Shown: positions 36,976 through 46,207 of the stretch, one piece after another
Numbering within the stretch: position 1 is the stretch's first letter
How the letters are laid out: every line of letters starts with the position of its first letter
Source: Metabacillus litoralis
Lineage (GTDB): Bacteria; Bacillota; Bacilli; Bacillales; Bacillaceae
Length of the DNA: 64,000 nucleotides
Assembly (NCBI RefSeq): GCF_003667825.1
Contig: NZ_CP033043.1
Location: 3,218,001-3,282,000 of the forward strand
Direction: 5' to 3'
Translations under genes and position numbers: made by a program
The notes under the pieces: generated by a model
What the model was told of the DNA's origin: nothing
The model's database searches: none
The model's input: the letters and a program-made list of their open reading frames with translations, nothing else

Positions 36976-39534
36976 TTATGGCTGTGATACTAGCTCTGCA
37001 GGAAGATCTTGCAGATTAATTGATTGTAAGATCTCATTAAATTCAAGAATTATAACAACTCTATCTTCTAGCTTGCTTATTCCTTTAATGAGATTTGAAT
37101 GATTATATTGACTACCTGACGGTGGTTGTTCAATAAGACTATTTGTTGTTTTTAACACTTGTGTTACTTCATCTACAAGGAAACCAACATCATGCTGGTT
37201 ATTTTCAACAACGATGATTCTTGATTTCTTTGTTTGTGACTGTTCTTGCAAATTAAACTTTCTCCTTAAGTCAATAACAGGGAGCATTTTTCCTCTTAAA
37301 TTAATGATTCCTAATAGATCCTTAGGTGCATTGACGACTTTTGTCATAGCAGGAACGGAGACAATATCTTTAGCACGTTGGATGTCAATTCCATATTCCT
37401 CTGTATCTAGCTTAAAGGTGACAAATTGACGTTCGTCTTCTAGTTCTTTTCGTTTATTATCTGTAGCTGTTTCAGTATCTTGTGTACCTTGTTCACGTAC
37501 GACTGAGGAAACGTCTAAAATGAGTGCAACACTTCCATCACCCATGATCGTTGCACCAGCTATATATGGTGGTGAACCAATATAAGGGCCAAGTGATTTA
37601 ATGACAATTTCTTGATTACCAATTGTTTTATCAGCTATAATGCCAATTCGTTTGTCTGCAATTCCTACAACAATGACAAATTCACGTTTCTTTTCTTCCG
37701 CCGCCTCTTCAGATGGATCCAACCCTAGTTTTTCCTTCATTCTCACAAGTGGCAGGACCCTTCCTCTCACAAGGCCAACTTCTTTTTCTTTAATTGTTTG
37801 AATATCTTCTTTATTTAATCGAATAATTTCAAGAACATTTACCAGTGGAATCGCAAATGTTTTTTGTCCAAACTTGACTAATAAGGAACTAATAATAGCC
37901 AATGTAAGTGGCAACTTAATTGTAAAAGTGGTCCCAGCTCCAATTGTTGAATCAATATCGATTAAGCCATTTAGCTTCTCAATATGTGCACGAACGATAT
38001 CCATCCCAACACCACGACCAGATATGTCTGTGATTTTCTCAGCTGTTGAAATACCTGATTTAAAGATGAGGAACATTGCCTCTTTATCATCTAATTTAGC
38101 TGCCTCTTCTTCAGAAATTGTTCCCTTATTAATGGCTGTTTGTTTGATCTTATCTGGGTCAATTCCTTTTCCATCATCACGTATTGAAATAACAATATGA
38201 TTTTCTTCATGTGCGGCACGAAGTTCAATTTTACCTTTTCTTGATTTGCCTAAGCGTTCACGTTCATCAGCTGGTTCAATTCCATGGTCAATTGAATTCC
38301 GAAGCAAATGAATGATTGGGTCGCTAATTTCTTCTATTAAAGTTCGATCAAGCTCTGTTTCTTTTCCAGTCATAACAAAGTCAATTTCTTTATTTGCTTT
38401 TTGTGTTGTGTCCCTCACCATACGGGGGAACCGATTGAAAAGTTGTTCAATTGGTAGCATTCTTGTTTTCATCATGCCTTCTTGAAGTTCAGTGATCACA
38501 CGACTTAAATGATTTGTTACCTCGTCGAGTGTTTCCATATCATCTTCTTGACGCGTATCACGGTCTGCCAATCGACCACGAACATCAACTAATCTTGTTT
38601 GGTCAATCACTAATTCGCCTACTAAATTCATTAAGTGTTCAAGCTTATCCACATCTACTCGAACGGTAGGATTAATTTTTGCCTTTTGGTTTCCTACAGG
38701 CTTTTCTTCCAGCACTTGTTCTAATTGTGTTTTTTGAATCGGAACAGCCAGCTCTTTTTGATGTAAATTCATATTTTCTTCTGTTATTTGATTGATGTTC
38801 ACATGCTTGATATCAGATATTTGGTTAATCATTTCAAGAATTTCTTGTTTTGTTTGCATGGTGAGAAGAATAAAAATCATTTCACCTTCAAAGCCTTCAG
38901 ACTTCTCCATCTCATCAATAGAAGGAAAAGCAGCAACAATCTCCCCTGCTTCTTTTAAATTATTATGAATTAAAAGTGCTCTTACATTTTTCATCAATGC
39001 TTCATTTGAGAGCTTAATCGAGACCTCCAATGCATTATGACCAAAGGCTAGGCCACTAATCACTACATTTTTGGTGTAATCATCTAACTCGGTTATGATT
39101 TGATCTTTTGAAGGTTTCGCATTTTGGATTTCTTCATCGTTCATTTCTTGTGGATGAAATTCATTCAACTTATCAACATAAGGTTGAATGTTAATTTCAT
39201 CAAGATTTCCATTTAAAATGCCATCTTTTAAAACTTGGATAAAATCGATGCTTTCAAAAATCACATTAACTAGTTTAGGTGTAACAGCTAGCTTTTGGTT
39301 TCGAACCTGATCAAAAACATTTTCTAGATAATGAGTAAATTCTTTCATTTGCTCAAAGCCCATTGATGCCGATGACCCCTTAAGTGTATGAGCGGCTCGA
39401 AATATATTCTGAATCGTTTCAATTTTTTCAGGGTGCTGTTCTAGCACTAATATCTCTGAATCTAGTATTTGTAATTGTTCATCCACCTCATCAAGGAATA
39501 CTCCCAGATAGGCAGATAAGTCAAAATCAGCCAT
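36976..39534 (-). CDS. cheA: CheA histidine kinase with an additional C-terminal CheW domain
   Basis: 852 residues (typical CheA about 670). P1 Hpt domain with phospho-His49 (IFRAAHTLKGSS), CheY-binding P2 region (about 150-250), P3 dimerisation helices (about 290-350), P4 ATPase (HLLRNSIDHGIEP, DDGKGIDP, GRGVGMDIV) and P5 coupling domain (about 535-670). After a linker follows a second complete CheW-like domain (about 695-845: FVTFKLDTEEYGIDIQRAKD, INLRGKMLPVIDLR). So the kinase carries its own adaptor. ATG after AGGAGGTCAAT, 20 bases after cheW. Confidence 0.95.
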   Translation of the reverse strand: MADFDLSAYLGVFLDEVDEQLQILDSEILVLEQHPEKIETIQNIFRAAHTLKGSSASMGFEQMKEFTHYLENVFDQVRNQKLAVTPKLVNVIFESIDFIQVLKDGILNGNLDEINIQPYVDKLNEFHPQEMNDEEIQNAKPSKDQIITELDDYTKNVVISGLAFGHNALEVSIKLSNEALMKNVRALLIHNNLKEAGEIVAAFPSIDEMEKSEGFEGEMIFILLTMQTKQEILEMINQISDIKHVNINQITEENMNLHQKELAVPIQKTQLEQVLEEKPVGNQKAKINPTVRVDVDKLEHLMNLVGELVIDQTRLVDVRGRLADRDTRQEDDMETLDEVTNHLSRVITELQEGMMKTRMLPIEQLFNRFPRMVRDTTQKANKEIDFVMTGKETELDRTLIEEISDPIIHLLRNSIDHGIEPADERERLGKSRKGKIELRAAHEENHIVISIRDDGKGIDPDKIKQTAINKGTISEEEAAKLDDKEAMFLIFKSGISTAEKITDISGRGVGMDIVRAHIEKLNGLIDIDSTIGAGTTFTIKLPLTLAIISSLLVKFGQKTFAIPLVNVLEIIRLNKEDIQTIKEKEVGLVRGRVLPLVRMKEKLGLDPSEEAAEEKKREFVIVVGIADKRIGIIADKTIGNQEIVIKSLGPYIGSPPYIAGATIMGDGSVALILDVSSVVREQGTQDTETATDNKRKELEDERQFVTFKLDTEEYGIDIQRAKDIVSVPAMTKVVNAPKDLLGIINLRGKMLPVIDLRRKFNLQEQSQTKKSRIIVVENNQHDVGFLVDEVTQVLKTTNSLIEQPPSGSQYNHSNLIKGISKLEDRVVIILEFNEILQSINLQDLPAELVSQP

Positions 39535-39554
39535 ATTGACCTCCTTATAACGTT

Positions 39555-39995
39555 CTATGAGTGCTCATATAGAACTTTCTCTAAATGAAGAATCCCAATA
39601 ACTTGCTCATTAAGCTTTGCAAAGCCAGTAAAGATATCTTCATCTACTTTCAAACCAGGTGGGGGTTCTACGTTTTCCTCTTCAAATTTCGTCACCATTC
39701 TTACTTCATCGACCATTAATCCTATGTTTTCATTTTTGCCTTGAACAATAACAATCCGATTTTTTTTGTTTCTTTCTGAAATTGGTAATTCAAAACGCTT
39801 ATGAATACTAACAACCGGAATAATGCTTCCGCGTAAGTTAATAACTCCTTCAATCATTTCATTAATTCCAGGAATGCTTGTAATGGCTGGAACTCGTAGA
39901 ATTTCAACCACTTCTTCTATGGATAATGAATAAAGTTGTTGATTTACGGAAAATACGACAAATTGAACCTTGCCTATGTCAGAAGCAACCGCCAA
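39555..39995 (-). CDS. cheW: CheW adaptor
   Basis: 146 residues, a single CheW domain: KVQFVVFSVNQQLYSLSIEE, EGVINLRGSIIPVVSIHKRF and GLMVDEVRMV. It links receptors to CheA. TTG start 8 bases after AAGGAGG. First gene after a 362-base gap that contains the terminator of the cheX-cheY unit, so a promoter for cheW-cheA-receptor-cheR-cheB-STAS-luxR is expected in that gap. Confidence 0.95.
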   Translation of the reverse strand: MAVASDIGKVQFVVFSVNQQLYSLSIEEVVEILRVPAITSIPGINEMIEGVINLRGSIIPVVSIHKRFELPISERNKKNRIVIVQGKNENIGLMVDEVRMVTKFEEENVEPPPGLKVDEDIFTGFAKLNEQVIGILHLEKVLYEHS

Positions 39996-40312
39996 ATTGA
40001 TCGCCTCCTTGTATTTATTTGATAGCCTTATTGTGAGGGATGTATTAGATTATGAGTATTGGAGTGGATTCCTATTTTTCTACAAAAGTCGACATGCTTA
40101 TATAGGATTTGAGACCTATTAAAGGATCAAGAATATAGTTTCAAAGTTTCACTCTTTCATTTTATAGGAATTGTTTCCTGTATTTTTATAGGATTATCTA
40201 TCTAAAACTTATTTTTACGCCAAATGTGATTGAGGATTATACGTTGGAGACTAAAACTCAAATTTAGGGAGGTTATGAAAAACACCAACATCATATAATT
40301 CTTTTCTAACAG
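39996..40312. promoter_or_regulatory. Leader region of the cheW-cheA operon
   Basis: About 317 bases without a convincing gene between the cheXY terminator and cheW. A promoter must lie here, but no clear sigma-A or sigma-D element stood out. Repeated TCCTATA/CCTATAAA words occur several times on the minus strand (about 40060-40200) without a recognised role. Confidence 0.35.
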
Positions 40313-40345
40313 AAAAAAGCCAGACCCAAAGGGTATGGCTTTTTC
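40313..40345 (-). terminator. Terminator of cheX-cheY
   Basis: On the minus strand AAAAAGCCA pairs with TGGCTTTTTT with a 13-base loop; located 13 bases after the cheY stop codon. Confidence 0.88.
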
Positions 40346-40357
40346 TACGTCCGTATA

Positions 40358-40717
40358 TTAGGAACAAAATTTCTGAAGTGCTTCTGTAATTCGATCTGGA
40401 GAAAATGGTTTCACTAAGAAATCTTTTGCTCCTGCTTGAATTGCCTCAACAACCATTTGCTGCTGTCCCATTGCCGAGCACATGATTACTGTTGCATTTG
40501 GGTCAAAAGCTTTAATTTCGCGAACAGCTTGGACTCCATCCATAACAGGCATTGTGATATCCATAGTCACTAAGTCCGGCTTAAGATCTTTATATTTTTG
40601 TACAGCTACTTCACCGTTTTCAGCTTCACCAACTACTTCATGTCCTGCTTTTGTGATCATATCTTTTAGCTGCATTCTCATGAATGCTGCATCATCTGTT
40701 ACTAGTATTCTTGCCAT
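40358..40717 (-). CDS. cheY: CheY response regulator
   Basis: 119 residues, a lone receiver domain highly like Bacillus CheY: acidic pair D8-D9, phospho-Asp53 in VTMDITMPVMDG, Thr/Ser switch in IMCSAMGQQ and Lys in FLVKPF. Phosphorylated by CheA it would act on the flagellar switch or another target. Co-directional with and 28 bases after cheX, ended by its own terminator, so cheX and cheY form a short transcription unit within the locus. Confidence 0.95.
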   Translation of the reverse strand: MARILVTDDAAFMRMQLKDMITKAGHEVVGEAENGEVAVQKYKDLKPDLVTMDITMPVMDGVQAVREIKAFDPNATVIMCSAMGQQQMVVEAIQAGAKDFLVKPFSPDRITEALQKFCS

Positions 40718-40745
40718 TTGTCTTGCCCCTTCCTTTAAAGCAGCC

Positions 40746-41198
40746 TTAGTCTAACATTAAGCCAACTGCTAATTTGTTACCATTTTGAAATGTTACCTCT
40801 ACTTCTATTGCTTCTCTAAATCCCGAAAGTGTTGAATTTCCGTCCATAATGGTTGGAGCGGTAATGTCAATGGTCACACCTTTTGAAAAAATATGCGTAC
40901 AGAGCCCGCCAGATAGCATATTCCCTAGTTCACCAGAAAAAGATTTTAACATTTCACCCTCTAGTGCCATTCCAAACATTACTTCTCCAATTGAGCCAAA
41001 AACATCAGCATCTGCTTTATACAGGATTTTTCCCTTAACAGACCCTGTTACCCCAACAAGAACTCCATATTGTAAGGATAATTCTTTTTGCACGATAGGT
41101 ACTGAAACATCTTCATATGGAATAGGAACAATCTGTTTAATCGAGTCGAGTATTCCTTCCTGTAAGTCTTCTAATGTTGATGATACAGTCGTACTCAA
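40746..41198 (-). CDS. cheX: CheX-like CheY-phosphate phosphatase
   Basis: 150 residues. The CheC/CheX/FliY phosphatase signature lies in SFSGELGNMLSGGLCTHIF (Glu and Asn of ExxN), with GSVKGKILYKAD before it and a C-terminal NGNKLAVGLML strand, matching CheX. It dephosphorylates CheY. The start is TTG at 41198, 6-7 bases after GGAGGTG; a GTG at 41234 is discarded because that ribosome site lies inside its frame. It is paired with cheY, making a kinase-independent off switch for the signal. Confidence 0.85.
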   Translation of the reverse strand: MSTTVSSTLEDLQEGILDSIKQIVPIPYEDVSVPIVQKELSLQYGVLVGVTGSVKGKILYKADADVFGSIGEVMFGMALEGEMLKSFSGELGNMLSGGLCTHIFSKGVTIDITAPTIMDGNSTLSGFREAIEVEVTFQNGNKLAVGLMLD

Positions 41199-41297
41199 TA
41201 AAAACACCTCCTGTTTATTGGTTGTTGGTCTCACTATTAATTTTTTATTCTATTAACTGGTATACTTAAATTATATCTAAGACTTTTTTCTTATTAT

Positions 41298-41326
41298 ATA
41301 GTACATCATTCCTAGGAATGGCTCAA
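41298..41326 (-). promoter_or_regulatory. Sigma-A promoter of cheX-cheY
   Basis: -35 TTGAGC (41321-41326) and -10 TACTAT (41298-41303) on the minus strand, spacer exactly 17 bases, about 100 bases before the cheX start. Confidence 0.5.
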
Positions 41327-41366
41327 TAATAAGGTGGAGTTATTGTAGAAATTTGCGGATTTTTAT

Positions 41367-41402
41367 TAAAAAAATTGCGCCCGAAAATTTGGACGCAATT
41401 TT
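41367..41402 (-). terminator. Terminator after the second partner-switching triad
   Basis: ATTGCG(TCC) pairs with (GGG)CGCAAT and is followed by seven T residues on the minus strand, directly after the STAS gene stop codon. Confidence 0.9.
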
Positions 41403-41408
41403 ATATGA

Positions 41409-41684
41409 TTACTTTAAGTTAAAAAGTGTATTAAGCTTTGTGATATGTAACAGTTTTTGAACTTTATCATTTGCATTTAATAGTTCCATTTTCTTTTTCT
41501 GTGCATTTGCCACTTCATAGACGGAAACAAAAATAGAAATACCAATACTGTCTACATAGTCGACATTTTTCAAATCAATTAGTAAACCTTGCTTACTCTT
41601 ATTCAATGTATCGAGCAGAGCAGTTAATATCTTTTGATTATTCCTGAAATTCAATTCTGAATGTTCAATATAAAATGTGTCCAT
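41409..41684 (-). CDS. STAS-domain antagonist, second triad
   Basis: 91 residues, one STAS domain. The switch loop LKNVDYVDSIGISIFVSVYE keeps Asp-Ser-x-Gly, where Ser is the expected phosphorylation site. The ATG at 41684 lies 5 bases after AAGGAAGG; a 13-codon extension overlapping the phosphatase gene is discarded. It follows the PAS-LOV-PP2C gene by 11 bases and completes a phosphatase-kinase-antagonist set with the HATPase gene at 43163. Confidence 0.87.
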   Translation of the reverse strand: MDTFYIEHSELNFRNNQKILTALLDTLNKSKQGLLIDLKNVDYVDSIGISIFVSVYEVANAQKKKMELLNANDKVQKLLHITKLNTLFNLK

Positions 41685-41695
41685 AACAACCTTCC

Positions 41696-43159
41696 TTATG
41701 ATAATTTTACATAAATAAAGCAAACATCATCTTCATGTTCCGTTAACATTAGGCGTTTTTTTATTTTATCTAAATTCTTACGTTCAATAAACTCAGCGGA
41801 AAAACCGCTTCCATTTTCCGCTAGGATTTCATTCATTCCATCAGTATGCAGAAACAGTTCACTATTTGATTGATAATATATGGTGCTCATCCTAAAATCA
41901 TAGTTCTTTAGAATGCCTACTGGAATAGAAGTAGAATCGAACAATTTCACAGTATGTTCATTTTTCAAATAAAAATCGGGATGACCTGCATTTATATAAT
42001 CAATTCTTCTTTTTTTAGTATCTATCAAAAGGTAGATACATGTAAAGTAAAATTTTCCAAATTCTTCATTCTTTTCTAAAAACAAGCTAATTTGATGATG
42101 ATTCAATTTCGCTAAGACCTCTTTAGGATCTATTATCTGCTGCTCAAGGAGAAAGTTTATTTCTGCGTTAATAGACATTGTAATTAGAGACGGCGCTATT
42201 CCATGTCCCATTACATCCATGATCATCACGACATATTGATCCTCATTTATCTGATGCCATTTGTAATAATCCCCTCCTAATTTATTAGAAGGACGATAAA
42301 AGCCCTCAATTTCAATTAGATTGTTCGTTAAAGGGTGACTAAGGAGCATTTGCTGCAAATTTCTCGCTAAACTTAAATCAATAGAAATATCTAGCTCCAT
42401 CATTTTTCTTTTTGTTATATCAACTTGTATACCAATAAAGTGAGTAAGCTCCTCATTTGGTGAAAAAACTGGACTAATCGTTAGTTCATTCCAAAAGGTT
42501 GAGCCATCTTTTCGGTAATTAAGAATTTCGCAGTGAATTTCCTTCTTCTTTTCAACCGCTTCTCTTAGACTAGATATCGTATGTTCACTAGTTTCCGGTC
42601 CTTGGAGAAATCGGCAGTTTTGACCGATTATTTCTTCACTTCTATAACCTGTTATCTCCTGAAAAGATTTGTTTGCAAAGATAATAGGATTATCATGCTG
42701 ATTAGGGTCCGTTATAATGATTCCAACACCTGTTTGATGAACAGCCTCCGCTAATAGAAAATTTTGTTCCCGCAATTGCTTTTTTTCATTCCTCAAGGCC
42801 ATTAGATTTCCAACATCTTTTAGGACAAACCATATGTATTCCTTTGAATCATGTATGATTGTATCAAACCAGAAGCTGTAATAATGCTTTTTTGAATTAC
42901 TTGAGATGGCTGTGATGATCATATCCTTATGAATATCACCAGCCTGCATCATTGGGTACTGTTCTTTTAACAATTGAAGGGATTTTTCCGTTAGAAAGTG
43001 AAACTCCGAGTAATGTTTACCTGTAAAATCATCTTGATGGTAGCCCAAAACATTTTGAGCTTTTTCATTAACGTAAACATATCTCCCCTTTTTATCCATG
43101 ACAAAAACGATCTCAGGGTAATGTTTAAATAGTTTCTCGAAAATAGTTTGTTCCTTCAT
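41696..43159 (-). CDS. PAS-LOV-PP2C (SpoIIE-type) phosphatase, predicted blue-light sensor
   Basis: 487 residues. PAS domain (about 8-120), then a LOV domain (about 135-250), then a SpoIIE/RsbU PP2C phosphatase (about 265-487). LOV hallmarks: GQNCRFLQG (179-187) with the photoreactive Cys182, N163 in FANKSF, N224 in FWNEL and the flavin-contact Gln245 in GIQVDIT. Phosphatase metal sites: LGGDYYKW, DVMGHGIAPS, NAGHPD, HTDGMNE and EDDVCF are all intact. Such phosphatases dephosphorylate STAS antagonists. It is 11 bases from a STAS gene and 3 bases from a HATPase kinase gene. Blue-light control of the phosphatase is inferred from the conserved residues. Confidence 0.9.
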   Translation of the reverse strand: MKEQTIFEKLFKHYPEIVFVMDKKGRYVYVNEKAQNVLGYHQDDFTGKHYSEFHFLTEKSLQLLKEQYPMMQAGDIHKDMIITAISSNSKKHYYSFWFDTIIHDSKEYIWFVLKDVGNLMALRNEKKQLREQNFLLAEAVHQTGVGIIITDPNQHDNPIIFANKSFQEITGYRSEEIIGQNCRFLQGPETSEHTISSLREAVEKKKEIHCEILNYRKDGSTFWNELTISPVFSPNEELTHFIGIQVDITKRKMMELDISIDLSLARNLQQMLLSHPLTNNLIEIEGFYRPSNKLGGDYYKWHQINEDQYVVMIMDVMGHGIAPSLITMSINAEINFLLEQQIIDPKEVLAKLNHHQISLFLEKNEEFGKFYFTCIYLLIDTKKRRIDYINAGHPDFYLKNEHTVKLFDSTSIPVGILKNYDFRMSTIYYQSNSELFLHTDGMNEILAENGSGFSAEFIERKNLDKIKKRLMLTEHEDDVCFIYVKLS

Positions 43160-43162
43160 TTG

Positions 43163-43576
43163 TTAGCCCTTATCCAGGTGATAGGCCAAAGAAACTTTAC
43201 GTCCGTTATCGGAATAGCTTATCATATCTGAACATTTTTTCATGATGGCTATTCCTCTGCCTCTAATACTTCTAATATTATTTTCAAAATACTGATCAGG
43301 ATTACCGATATGTTCTAACTTTTCTTTATAATCAAATCCTTCTCCTTTATGATCACATTCAACAGAGAAACATTTTTCTTTCACTTCTAAATTTAAAGTT
43401 ATTGGAATAGCTTGGTTTTCTTTCGTTCCATGCTCTAACGCATTGTTAACTGCTTCCATAATTGAAAAAATAATCACTGTTTTTTTTGCCCTTGCACATT
43501 TTTCAATAAATGCCTCGATGTCAGGCAAGCTTTGCTGAAATTGGTCGTGATCAGTAAAAACAAATGATTTTTTCAT
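43163..43576 (-). CDS. RsbW-like HATPase (anti-sigma/serine kinase type), second triad
   Basis: 137 residues, a single HATPase_c fold without HisKA. N box EAVNNALEHG, G1-like DHKGEGFDY and G2 IRGRGIAIMKK are those of the RsbW/SpoIIAB/BtrW serine-kinase family. It is expected to phosphorylate the Ser of the STAS protein encoded at 41409. No sigma factor gene is adjacent, so its other partner is unknown. ATG after AGGGG. Confidence 0.87.
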   Translation of the reverse strand: MKKSFVFTDHDQFQQSLPDIEAFIEKCARAKKTVIIFSIMEAVNNALEHGTKENQAIPITLNLEVKEKCFSVECDHKGEGFDYKEKLEHIGNPDQYFENNIRSIRGRGIAIMKKCSDMISYSDNGRKVSLAYHLDKG

Positions 43577-43684
43577 AAAATAATCCCCTAGTATCGTTTA
43601 TTTTCTCTGGTAAGATATGTTTATTTTTTAAAAACAGTTTTTCCTAATTTCTTGTAAGTATGCAGAAATAGCATTATGTAGGAA

Positions 43685-43714
43685 AGCACGATACTTAGTT
43701 TCAAGTATCGTGCT
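43685..43714 (-). terminator. Terminator after the membrane receptor
   Basis: AGCACGATACTT pairs perfectly with AAGTATCGTGCT across AGTTTC, right after the receptor stop codon. It splits the locus after the first triad plus receptor. Confidence 0.85.
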
Positions 43715-43720
43715 TCTATT

Positions 43721-45412
43721 TTACAATTTAAAGACTGTAAGCTCTTGCTTTAATTGTTCAGCCATCTTTGCTAGCTCTCTTGCGCTTTCTGACACTTCCT
43801 CTATCGTCGCGCTTTGCTCTTCAGTGGACGCTGCAGCTTCCTCAGATAAAGCTGCTGATGCTTCAATCACTTCTGTAACCTTTTCAATTGACTCAAGAAC
43901 AGAGCTTGTATAATTTCTTAGTTCTGAAAAGATGTTTTTCACCTGTGAAACTCCTTGCTCCGTTTCCTGTACATTGGATACTATTCTATGAAGAGATTCT
44001 CCACCTTTTTCGATTAATCCGACCTGTTCTTTTACGGAGACAAGATTTGTTTCCATTGTATTTACAGTCACTTTTGTTTCTGACTGAATATCTTCAATTA
44101 GTGTTGTAATTTGGTTAGCTGCGTTATTCGATTGCTCTGCAAGCTTACGAACTTCATCTGCTACAACAGCAAATCCCTTCCCATTTTCACCGGCTCTTGC
44201 CGCTTCGATCGCAGCATTCAATGCTAGTAAGTTTGTTTGATTAGATATGTCTGAAATCACTGTAATAATACTACCAATTTCCTCAGAACGTTTACCAAGC
44301 TTTTGGATGGATTCTGTAGCAAATTCAACAGTATTCGTTACTTTCCCAAGATGCTGTATCGCTTCATTGATTGCCATATTTCCTTGACCAGCTTCTGTTG
44401 TTGAACGCTTTGCCAATTCGAGAGTTCCATCAATAATTTGACCGCCCACTTCAACATGACTTGCTGTTTCTTTCATTCTATCTAATATATTATTAGCTTC
44501 AGAGGATTGCTTCGAAACTCCTGCTGCAATTTCTGTTGTTGTACTAGCAATTTGAGAACTCATTTCCCCTGTTACGTCTGCACTTGCTGATAACTCCTCT
44601 GAAGTTGCTGCTGTTTGATCAGCTGTTTCAATCACCTTTGCGATAAGGTTCTTCAGATTCGTTTTCATTAGATTGATTGATTGTGATAACTCACCAATTT
44701 CATCGTTCAGTTTAGTGTTAATTTCATTACCGGTTAAGTCACCATCAGCAATTTGCTTAGAAAGTACAGTCATTTTTTGTAATGGTTGAATTTGACGATG
44801 AATCACCCACCACATAATAAGAGCAATAACGATTAATGCAACGACCCCCTCAACCAATAGTTGAAATTGAAAGTTAGAGGTCATTGTTTCGTAAGCTTCA
44901 GTAGAATGACCAACAAAAAACATTCCAATGATTTCGCCTGCAGAATTTTTAATAGGTTCATAAACAGTAACTAAATTTTTCCCGACTACATTAGCTTCTC
45001 CGATATATGTTTCACCTTTGGCTAATGTCACAGCAGCAACAGCATCTGAAACCTTTGTTCCAACTGCTCTCTCTCCAGCTTCATTTTTAACATTTGTGGT
45101 AACCCTTGTATCTCCTTGGAAGACCGTCACAGCATTACTAGTTAGTTCACCAATGGAATCTACAATCTCTTCGTTATCGTTTACCTTTGTATCGCCTTTA
45201 TATAGCTCATCACCTTTTAATGTCCATTCACCAGGGTATTGTTGATCGATTAGTCCTTTTGCTACTTTTAAATCAGTATCTAAATTCTCTTCAGCAAGAT
45301 CTAGTACTTCTTTTTTAACCGTATAAACAGATTGAAAGATTAAGATTGACGTGCCAATAAGGAAAAGAATGAGAAACCAAAGAGTTAACTTTCCTTTTAC
45401 ACCTAATTTCAT
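43721..45412 (-). CDS. Membrane chemoreceptor with single-Cache sensor
   Basis: 563 residues. TM1 (about 12-34), an extracellular region of about 150 residues of sCache_3 type (ending [18 protein letters not shown]), TM2 (about 190-210), HAMP, and signalling hairpin with tip [18 protein letters not shown] near residue 405. The start ATG overlaps the stop of the preceding STAS gene (ATGA); an upstream 17-codon extension is discarded. It is translationally coupled to a STAS antagonist, which is not the usual place for a receptor. Confidence 0.92.
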   Translation of the reverse strand: MKLGVKGKLTLWFLILFLIGTSILIFQSVYTVKKEVLDLAEENLDTDLKVAKGLIDQQYPGEWTLKGDELYKGDTKVNDNEEIVDSIGELTSNAVTVFQGDTRVTTNVKNEAGERAVGTKVSDAVAAVTLAKGETYIGEANVVGKNLVTVYEPIKNSAGEIIGMFFVGHSTEAYETMTSNFQFQLLVEGVVALIVIALIMWWVIHRQIQPLQKMTVLSKQIADGDLTGNEINTKLNDEIGELSQSINLMKTNLKNLIAKVIETADQTAATSEELSASADVTGEMSSQIASTTTEIAAGVSKQSSEANNILDRMKETASHVEVGGQIIDGTLELAKRSTTEAGQGNMAINEAIQHLGKVTNTVEFATESIQKLGKRSEEIGSIITVISDISNQTNLLALNAAIEAARAGENGKGFAVVADEVRKLAEQSNNAANQITTLIEDIQSETKVTVNTMETNLVSVKEQVGLIEKGGESLHRIVSNVQETEQGVSQVKNIFSELRNYTSSVLESIEKVTEVIEASAALSEEAAASTEEQSATIEEVSESARELAKMAEQLKQELTVFKL

Positions 45413-45774
45413 AGCTCTCTTCCTTCCTTTACTTTTCTTTGCGCTTCTTCTAAACTCGAACAAATAATAAATAACTTATTTAGCTTAGCAATCGTAAATA
45501 GCTCTCGAATAAAGCTGTTTTCAATAATTAAAAAGGTCGTTTTATCAGAATCGATGTAATTCAAGAAGGTAATAAATAACCCCATGCCGGTACTATCAAC
45601 CATTTTTACAGCTGTAAGGTCGAATACATAGTTTGTGGCTTCTGGATTGATTTTTTCAAGGATAGCTTCCTTCGATTCCTGCGTATTTCCATATGTTAGT
45701 TTTCCTGATAACCTGAAAAGCTGATATTCTTTTGTTTGTTCCATTTCTATTGTTTCATTTCTAGTTTCGTCCAA
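45409..45774 (-). CDS. STAS-domain antagonist, first triad
   Basis: 121 residues, one STAS domain with [20 protein letters not shown] holding the Asp-Ser-Thr-Gly switch loop. TTG start 8 bases after AAAGGGG; an ATG ten codons later is possible. It begins 1 base after the HATPase gene and its stop overlaps the receptor start. With the GAF-PP2C phosphatase and the HATPase upstream it forms the first partner-switching triad. Confidence 0.88.
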   Translation of the reverse strand: MDETRNETIEMEQTKEYQLFRLSGKLTYGNTQESKEAILEKINPEATNYVFDLTAVKMVDSTGMGLFITFLNYIDSDKTTFLIIENSFIRELFTIAKLNKLFIICSSLEEAQRKVKEGREL

Positions 45775-45775
45775 T

Positions 45776-46195
45776 TTAGGTGCCCCTTTCTTTCTTAACT
45801 AAAACCGTAAATAGACCATCTTCATCATTTTGATGAAAAGAGATACTGTCTACTAGCTCTCTTACCATAAGCAGTCCCCGTCCACGTTCCTGTAAAAGGA
45901 TATCTTCAAGCTCATGAGTAAAGACTTCACCTTTCACGCCACCACATTCATCAGTTATATGGATGATGTACTCTGAATGAGTCATTTCAACATGTGCATA
46001 AATAGAATAAAGTGATGACGGAGCAGAAAAGGTTTTCACCGTTGCTTCAAAAGAATTTATTAGTAGTTCATGAGCAATAAAGCAAATATGGTCTCTTACA
46101 GAACATTGATAAAGTGATAGTTGCTCCCTAATTTTTTGCTCTAGTTTCTCAATTTCATTTAAATCACATGGAATTTTAACATTTAACGTAAACAT
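45776..46195 (-). CDS. RsbW-like HATPase (serine kinase/anti-sigma type), first triad
   Basis: 139 residues, a single HATPase_c domain. N box HELLINSFEA, G1-like TDECGGVKG and G2 QERGRGLLMVREL match the RsbW/SpoIIAB family. Predicted to phosphorylate the STAS protein at 45409 and to be held or released according to the phosphatase at 46208. It begins 12 bases after the phosphatase gene. Confidence 0.87.
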   Translation of the reverse strand: MFTLNVKIPCDLNEIEKLEQKIREQLSLYQCSVRDHICFIAHELLINSFEATVKTFSAPSSLYSIYAHVEMTHSEYIIHITDECGGVKGEVFTHELEDILLQERGRGLLMVRELVDSISFHQNDEDGLFTVLVKKERGT

Positions 46196-46207
46196 AAATA
46201 CCCCACA

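Noticed and set aside
40275..40298. Seven-codon plus-strand frame after GGGAGG (MKNTNII)
   Set aside because: Too short to support as a gene; it lies on the opposite strand just before the cheXY terminator and no downstream gene would use it as a leader.
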